Part shown: piece by piece, positions 13,871 through 18,059 of the stretch | How the letters are laid out: each line of letters starts with the position of its first letter | How positions within the stretch are numbered: the first letter of the stretch is position 1 | Assembly (NCBI GenBank): GCA_947589625.1 | Contig: CANQCM010000009.1 | Span: forward strand, 1 to 18,059 | Direction: 5' to 3' | Length of the DNA: 18,059 nucleotides | Source: an uncultured Alphaproteobacteria bacterium | GTDB taxonomy: Bacteria > Pseudomonadota > Alphaproteobacteria > Rs-D84 | The notes under the pieces: model-generated | Seen by the model: the letters and a program-made list of their open reading frames with translations, nothing else | Database searches by the model: none | Told to the model about the DNA's origin: nothing | Translations under genes and position numbers: made by a program

Positions 13871-13913
13871 GATATCTAAAATCCGATTCATGATAAACCA
13901 GATTTTAGAAATC
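13871..13913. repeat. Inverted repeat overlapping the tuf promoter
   Basis: GATATCTAAAATC (13871-13883) and GATTTTAGAAATC (13901-13913) are reverse complements at 12 of 13 positions, separated by 17 bases. The upper arm covers the upstream part of the spacer and the edge of the -35 box, and the lower arm lies just past the -10 box near the expected start point. The layout would suit an operator, or a hairpin at the transcript start. Confidence 0.6.
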
Positions 13914-13917
13914 GCAA
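13890..13917 (-). promoter_or_regulatory. Probable promoter for tuf
   Basis: On the minus strand TTGCGA (13912-13917) and TATCAT (13890-13895) are 16 bases apart, ending 62 bases before the tuf ATG. The 28-base stretch matches the rpsQ promoter (7361-7388) at 24 positions, which supports both. A promoter between fusA and tuf is a known way to raise EF-Tu output over EF-G. Confidence 0.7.
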
Positions 13918-13924
13918 TCTTTTT

Positions 13925-16006
13925 TTATTTCGTCAGCTTTTTAATAACTTCATCTGCGACGTTCTGCGGCACTTCGTCATAGTGCGACAATTCCATATAT
14001 GGATTTGCGCGGCCTTGCGACAAAGAACGCAATGTTTTGACATATCCGAACAAGTTTGCCAACGGCACATACGCAGAAATCAACTGATTGCCAAATTGGG
14101 TTTCAATACCGTTGATTTGACCACGACGACTGTTCAGGTCCCCTATGATGTCACCGACATATTCTTCGGGTGTATTAACCGAAAGTTTCATAATCGGTTC
14201 CAACAATTTTGGCGATGCCTTTTTCATTGCTTCGCGAAAGCAGGCACGCGCCGCAATTTCAAAGCACAATACATTAGAGTCAACTTCGTGATATTTACCG
14301 TCAACCAATGTAGCCTTGAAATCCACCGTTGGATAGCCAATCAGAACACCTGTCTGTTGCGCTATCTTCAAACCTTTTTCAACACCGGGTATGTATTCTT
14401 TTGGAATTGCACCACCGACAATCTTGTTTTCAAATTCGTAACCTTTGCCTGGTTCCAATGGTTCAAATTCAATTTTTACTTGGGCATATTGACCCGAACC
14501 ACCAGATTGTTTCTTGTGTGTGTATTCTTCGGTCACAGGTTTACGGAATGTTTCGCGATATGCAATACGCGGTTCGCCAACATTAACATCAACCTTGAAT
14601 TCACGCAGCAAACGGTCAACCAAAATTTCCAAATGCAATTCGCCAACACCTGCCAAAATGGTTTGTCCAGATTCTTGGTCAACAGACACGCGGAAAGACG
14701 GATCTTCTTTTGCCAATGCCTGCAATCCCAATGACATCTTTTCAATATCAGCCTTGGTTTTTGGTTCAACTGCAATACTCATAACAGGTTCTGGAATATG
14801 GATATTTTCCAAAACGATTGGATTTGATTCATCGCACAATGTATCACCAGTGATTGTTTCTTTCATACCAACCAATGTGACAATATCACCTGCAGATGCT
14901 TCTTTGATTTCTTCGCGTTGGTTTGCATGCATCAATAACATACGACCCACGCGTTCGCGTTTGTCGCGGTTAGAATTGTAAATGTATGAACCAGATTGCA
15001 ATTTACCAGAATAAATACGAATGAACATCAGGTTCCCAACAAACGGGTCATTTGCAACCTTGAACGCCAGCGCACTGAACGGTTCTTTTGGATCTGCATG
15101 ACGCACAGCCTCGGTTTTGCCGTCCATCGCAGTACCCTTAATCGCAGGAATATCCAATGGCGATGGCAAATAATCAACAATTGCGTCTAACAACGGTTGA
15201 ACACCTTTGTTTTTGAACGCAGTACCACACAGAACTGGGTTAAAGTTTTGCGCGATTGTACCTTTGCGAATTAACTTTTTGATTGTGTCCACATCTGGAA
15301 TTTTACCTTCCATGTATGCTTCCATAATTTCGTCATCTAATGTAACGACTTCTTCAATCAATTTATTGTGTAATTCTTCTGCCTTGGCTTTTAATTCTGC
15401 AGGTATTTCAATTGTTACAGGGTGGCTGCCTGTTTCGTCTTCCCAGATTAAACCTTTCATTTCAACGACATCAACAACGCCTTTGAAATCAGATTCTGCA
15501 CCAATTGGGAAATTCAAAACCAATGGATTTGCACCCAAACGTTCACGAATCATATCAACACAGCGGAAGAAGTTACCACCAATACGATCCATTTTATTAA
15601 CGAAACAAATACGTGGCACATTATAACGATCTGCCTGACGCCACACAGTTTCAGTTTGTGGTTGCACACCAGACACAGATTCAAACACCGCCACAGCACC
15701 GTCCAAGACGCGCAATGAACGTTCTACTTCCATGGTAAAGTCCACGTGTCCTGGGGTATCAATCAAGTTAATACGATGGTCGCGCCAGAAACATGTTGTT
15801 GCCGCAGATGTAATTGTAATACCGCGTTCTTGTTCTTGTTCCATCCAGTCCATTGTCGCCGCGCCATCGTGCACTTCGCCAATTTTATATGTTTTACCTG
15901 TATAGAAAAGAATGCGTTCTGATGTTGTTGTTTTACCTGCGTCAATATGCGCCATAATGCCGATATTGCGATACATATGTAAAGGTGCGGTTTTTCCGAC
16001 TGACAT
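13925..16006 (-). CDS. fusA: Elongation factor G
   Basis: EF-G drives translocation and, with RRF, ribosome recycling. The 693-residue product has the family length. The GTPase motifs are AHIDAGKT (19-26), RGITITSAA (61-69), DTPGHVDF (83-90) and NKMD (137-140). Later domains include the domain IV region with GSGQYAQVKIEFEPL and the end block GDIIGDLNSRRGQINGIE. AAGGAAAG precedes the ATG. It follows rpsG by 48 bases and is separated from tuf by an internal promoter. I see no frame disruption. Confidence 0.99.
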   Translation of the reverse strand: MSVGKTAPLHMYRNIGIMAHIDAGKTTTSERILFYTGKTYKIGEVHDGAATMDWMEQEQERGITITSAATTCFWRDHRINLIDTPGHVDFTMEVERSLRVLDGAVAVFESVSGVQPQTETVWRQADRYNVPRICFVNKMDRIGGNFFRCVDMIRERLGANPLVLNFPIGAESDFKGVVDVVEMKGLIWEDETGSHPVTIEIPAELKAKAEELHNKLIEEVVTLDDEIMEAYMEGKIPDVDTIKKLIRKGTIAQNFNPVLCGTAFKNKGVQPLLDAIVDYLPSPLDIPAIKGTAMDGKTEAVRHADPKEPFSALAFKVANDPFVGNLMFIRIYSGKLQSGSYIYNSNRDKRERVGRMLLMHANQREEIKEASAGDIVTLVGMKETITGDTLCDESNPIVLENIHIPEPVMSIAVEPKTKADIEKMSLGLQALAKEDPSFRVSVDQESGQTILAGVGELHLEILVDRLLREFKVDVNVGEPRIAYRETFRKPVTEEYTHKKQSGGSGQYAQVKIEFEPLEPGKGYEFENKIVGGAIPKEYIPGVEKGLKIAQQTGVLIGYPTVDFKATLVDGKYHEVDSNVLCFEIAARACFREAMKKASPKLLEPIMKLSVNTPEEYVGDIIGDLNSRRGQINGIETQFGNQLISAYVPLANLFGYVKTLRSLSQGRANPYMELSHYDEVPQNVADEVIKKLTK

Positions 16007-16054
16007 TTGATTCTTTCCTTATTTTTCTTTGTTGCCTTGTTAAACCCAAATTTA

Positions 16055-16528
16055 TTACCAACGGAAATGCGCGAACGCTTTGTTGGCTTCTGCCATTTTA
16101 TGAGTATCAATCTTTTTCTTAACTGCGCCACCTTGACCAGATAACGCATCACGCAATTCGCCGAACAGTCTTTCTTCCATGCTGCGTTCACCGCGTTTGC
16201 GTGCGAACATAACCAGCCAACGTAATGCCAATGTTTGTTGACGTTCTTTGCGCACTTCTACTGGGACTTGATATGTTGCACCGCCGACACGACGACCTTT
16301 GACTTCTACAGATGGTTTAATGGCATCAACCGCTTCCAAGAAAGCAGCCAATTCATCACCGTCTTTGGCAATTTTCTTTAATCTTTCCATTGCACCATAA
16401 ACGATACCTTCGGCAATTTCTTTTTTACCGTCCCACATAACAACATTAATACATTTTGCAACAACCAGATTGTTATATTTTGAATCTGGTAAAATTTCAC
16501 GTTTAGTTGCGCTTTTACGTCTTGACAT
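16055..16528 (-). CDS. rpsG: 30S ribosomal protein S7
   Basis: S7 starts assembly of the 30S head and lies by the E-site. The 157-residue product has GRRVGGATYQVPVEVRKERQ (78-97), RWLVMFARKRGERSMEERL and the end DTHKMAEANKAFAHFRW. In E. coli S7 represses its own operon by binding the gap between rpsL and rpsG; here that 67-base gap contains two hairpins, so a similar control is plausible. Confidence 0.98.
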   Translation of the reverse strand: MSRRKSATKREILPDSKYNNLVVAKCINVVMWDGKKEIAEGIVYGAMERLKKIAKDGDELAAFLEAVDAIKPSVEVKGRRVGGATYQVPVEVRKERQQTLALRWLVMFARKRGERSMEERLFGELRDALSGQGGAVKKKIDTHKMAEANKAFAHFRW

Positions 16529-16548
16529 TTTTATTCCTTTATTTCTTC

Positions 16549-16593
16549 ATTCGCGTATATGCGAATTACTCACACGAAAAATAAATCGCGTGT
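16549..16593 (-). promoter_or_regulatory. Two hairpins between rpsL and rpsG
   Basis: ATTCGC-GTATAT-GCGAAT (16549-16566) has a 6-bp stem and six-base loop. ACACG...CGTGT (16572-16576 with 16589-16593) has a 5-bp stem and 12-base loop. Neither is followed by a T-run in the direction of transcription. The position matches the S7 feedback site of the E. coli str operon; sequence similarity to that site is not evident by eye. Confidence 0.45.
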
Positions 16594-16595
16594 AA

Positions 16596-16967
16596 TTATT
16601 TTTTACCTTTTGCACCGTATAAAGAACGACCTTGTTTTCTGCTTTCGACACCTTTGGTATCAAGAACACCACGAATGATGTGATATTTAACACCAGGCAA
16701 GTCCTTTACACGACCGCCACGAATCATAACGACACTGTGTTCCTGGAGGTTATGACCTTCGCCAGGGATATATGCAGTTACTTCGCGACCATTTGCCAAT
16801 TTCACACGGGCGACTTTACGTTGCGCCGAGTTAGGCTTTTTAGGTGTGGTTGTGTACACACGGGTACAAACACCACGTTTCTGCGGACATTCCAACATAT
16901 CAGGCGCAGTACTTTTCACCGCGACCTTTTTACGTGGTTTCCGAATCAGTTGGTTTACAGTTGGCAT
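16596..16967 (-). CDS. rpsL: 30S ribosomal protein S12
   Basis: S12 is at the decoding centre and sets accuracy. The 123-residue product has TPKKPNSAQRKVARVKLANG (41-60) and GGRVKDLPGVKYH (84-96). Lys44 and Lys88, the classic positions for streptomycin-resistance changes, are wild type, and Asp89 is the residue methylthiolated by RimO in E. coli. It is the first gene of the str block, about 150 bases after a strong promoter. The ribosome-binding sequence (AAAGAG) is modest. Confidence 0.98.
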   Translation of the reverse strand: MPTVNQLIRKPRKKVAVKSTAPDMLECPQKRGVCTRVYTTTPKKPNSAQRKVARVKLANGREVTAYIPGEGHNLQEHSVVMIRGGRVKDLPGVKYHIIRGVLDTKGVESRKQGRSLYGAKGKK

Positions 16968-17097
16968 TCACAATCTCTTTGTTTTTGCTTACTTTTTGTT
17001 TGCTTTTATTTGTACAAAATCCGCCCAATCAGACTTATTTCAACGAACATTTCGCGATTATAAATCTGTCAAATTGCGCAGAATTCTGTGTTTTTCA

Positions 17098-17119
17098 CTT
17101 TCCTTGTTTACACGGAAAG
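17098..17119 (-). other. Hairpin at the predicted start of the str transcript
   Basis: CTTTCC and GGAAAG pair over six bases around a ten-base loop. With the -10 box at 17127-17132, transcription should begin at about 17120, so this stem would be at the extreme 5' end of the mRNA, where a hairpin can slow decay. That role is inferred from position only. Confidence 0.5.
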
Positions 17120-17126
17120 CCAACAT

Positions 17127-17155
17127 ACTATAACCACGAACCCCGATATTGTCAA
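17127..17155 (-). promoter_or_regulatory. Strong sigma70-type promoter for the str block
   Basis: On the minus strand TTGACA (17150-17155) and TATAGT (17127-17132) are separated by exactly 17 bases, a near-perfect consensus promoter. It lies just after the terminator of the beta-barrel gene and about 160 bases before rpsL, leaving a 5' leader of roughly 150 bases. It is the best promoter match in the window and probably drives the whole cluster. Confidence 0.88.
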
Positions 17156-17167
17156 GCAGAAACTGGG

Positions 17168-17190
17168 AAAAAACCGCAAAAAAAGCGGTT
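17168..17190 (-). terminator. Rho-independent terminator after the beta-barrel gene
   Basis: On the minus strand AACCGC-TTTTTTT-GCGGTT forms a 6-bp stem and then a T-run (17173 down to 17168). It lies 43 bases after the stop codon of the upstream gene and 13 bases before the str promoter -35 box, cleanly separating the two units. Confidence 0.82.
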
Positions 17191-17233
17191 GAATTTCCTA
17201 TAAACCCACTGTTCGCAAAAAATATGATGCGAC

Positions 17234-17980
17234 CTAGAACTCGATTGATAATTGAACGCCAATTTTCCAATAATCATTACCATTATTTATTTGGTATTGA
17301 TAATCGCGCGTCTTAAAGTGAAATTTTATATATGGATTGATTGACGATGTTTCATTAAAATTGTAAATAATCCCCAGACTAATGGCGCGGTCATACAATG
17401 TTTTTGGGCGCGCAATTTGTAAAATGTTATAATCAAATTCTAACATCGTGGCAATATCTGGGTGAAAATAATACATCGCTTGCGCGGTCAGATTTATATT
17501 CCAGAAATTATCAGGGTCATCAAACACGAATTGCCCCATTGCTTGAAAAGACCATTGGAAATCACACAACACCCCATGCACACGCATACCGCCATCAAAA
17601 TTGTTTTCACCAAACCTATCATGCGTATCAGACGCGCGTGTCCATGCAATGCCGTAATTTGCAATTACATCTAATTTAATCGTATCAGATTTAATCAATT
17701 TATATTCAAATCCAATTTCAGAATCTGAATAATTATTATCAGTATCAAATGTCAGGGTTAAATTTTCTGTCGGGGTATAATTTAGAACCAGACTTAATTG
17801 CTTTATGCGACCTGCGGCGAAATCAGTTTGTCCGCCTGCGCGGTCGCCTGTAATAAATTCTGGGCCAAAAGACGCAGAAAATTCACCAGGCTGTTTTAAT
17901 CTGCTGATGTCTAATCGCGCCGCATGTGCGATTGAAACAACGCAAGGTGAAAAAATCAGCGCAAATAAAAATCTTTTCAT
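17234..17980 (-). CDS. Hypothetical outer-membrane beta-barrel protein
   Basis: I do not recognise the family. From the ATG at 17980 the product is 248 residues. It begins with a signal peptide (MKRFLFALIFSPCVVSIAHA, likely cut before A21). After it come many stretches of alternating polar and hydrophobic residues rich in aromatics, such as LSLVLNYTP, LTLTFDTDNNY, NINLTAQAMYYF and INPYIKFHF, and it ends in VQLSIEF. A terminal Phe preceded by alternating hydrophobics is the usual signal for BAM-dependent insertion. An in-frame GTG at 18034 would bury the signal peptide 18 residues in, so the ATG is preferred, although no good ribosome-binding sequence precedes it. It has its own terminator and ends in TAG. 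The substrate and role are unknown. Confidence 0.7.
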   Translation of the reverse strand: MKRFLFALIFSPCVVSIAHAARLDISRLKQPGEFSASFGPEFITGDRAGGQTDFAAGRIKQLSLVLNYTPTENLTLTFDTDNNYSDSEIGFEYKLIKSDTIKLDVIANYGIAWTRASDTHDRFGENNFDGGMRVHGVLCDFQWSFQAMGQFVFDDPDNFWNINLTAQAMYYFHPDIATMLEFDYNILQIARPKTLYDRAISLGIIYNFNETSSINPYIKFHFKTRDYQYQINNGNDYWKIGVQLSIEF

Positions 17981-18042
17981 GCCGTTATTTTGACATGCGC
18001 CCTGCCCCACCGACAACAAGAACAGATTCCGCACTAGTGGCG

Positions 18043-18059
18043 AGTGTTAGTGGTTAGTG
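18043..18059. repeat. Inverted copy of the ACTAACC-type repeat at the window edge
   Basis: The bases AGTGTTAGTGGTTAGTG are the reverse complement of CACTAACCACTAACACT, and 16 of them match 193-208 exactly. The array is cut by the end of the window, so its full extent is unknown. It lies just upstream of the beta-barrel gene. Confidence 0.6.

Noticed and set aside
17057..17071. A second TTGACA close to a TATAAT in the str leader
   Set aside because: The two boxes are only four bases apart, far too close to act as one promoter, and no good -35 box lies 16-18 bases before the TATAAT.
1..18059. Search for an unknown defence, mobile or biosynthetic system
   Set aside because: Every coding region but one is a known translation or secretion gene in near-canonical order. 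No transposase, integrase, phage gene, CRISPR array, toxin-antitoxin pair or tRNA was seen.

Overview
This window is the conserved ribosomal-protein super-cluster of a bacterium. Every recognisable gene is on the minus strand, so transcription runs from the high-coordinate end to the low one. In that order the genes are: a hypothetical outer-membrane beta-barrel protein; the str block (rpsL, rpsG, fusA, tuf); the S10 block (rpsJ, rplC, rplD, rplW, rplB, rpsS, rplV, rpsC, rplP, rpmC, rpsQ); the spc block (rplN, rplX, rplE, rpsN, rpsH, rplF, rplR, rpsE, rpmD, rplO, secY); and a shortened alpha block (rpsM, rpsK). That makes 28 translation or secretion genes plus one envelope gene. rpmD (59 aa, 3045-3224) was found by reading the sequence directly.

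The organism is probably an AT-leaning alphaproteobacterium. Three things suggest this: rpsL-rpsG-fusA-tuf runs straight into rpsJ; S14 is the zinc-free 100-residue type; and the intergenic palindromes of the GTCATyC...CTTGA...GrAyCCAG style resemble repeats I associate with alphaproteobacterial genomes. This is inference; there is no rRNA gene to settle it, and I cannot name the genus.

Control signals fit four transcription starts. There is a near-consensus promoter ahead of rpsL (TTGACA-N17-TATAGT), one ahead of tuf (TTGCGA-N16-TATCAT), one ahead of rpsQ (TTGAGA-N16-TATCAT) and one ahead of rpsM (TTGACA-N16-TAAAAT). The tuf and rpsQ promoters are near copies of each other. Intrinsic terminators close the cluster after rpsK (223-247) and insulate it from the beta-barrel gene (17168-17190). 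Several intercistronic gaps hold stem-loops that could be ribosomal-protein feedback sites, RNA-processing sites or remnants of palindromic repeats. Adk, rpoA and rplQ, which usually accompany secY, rpsM and rpsK, are absent here, and the rpsK terminator shows the transcription unit really ends there.

The low-coordinate end (1-222) carries two covarying palindromic repeat units and a short ACTAACC-type tandem repeat. An inverted copy of that tandem repeat sits at the very end of the window. No tRNA, rRNA, CRISPR array, transposase or defence system was found. The window is essentially core genome. The points worth a second look are the repeats, the duplicated promoter, the truncated alpha operon, a few unusual residues in L3 and L2, and the unrecognised beta-barrel gene.
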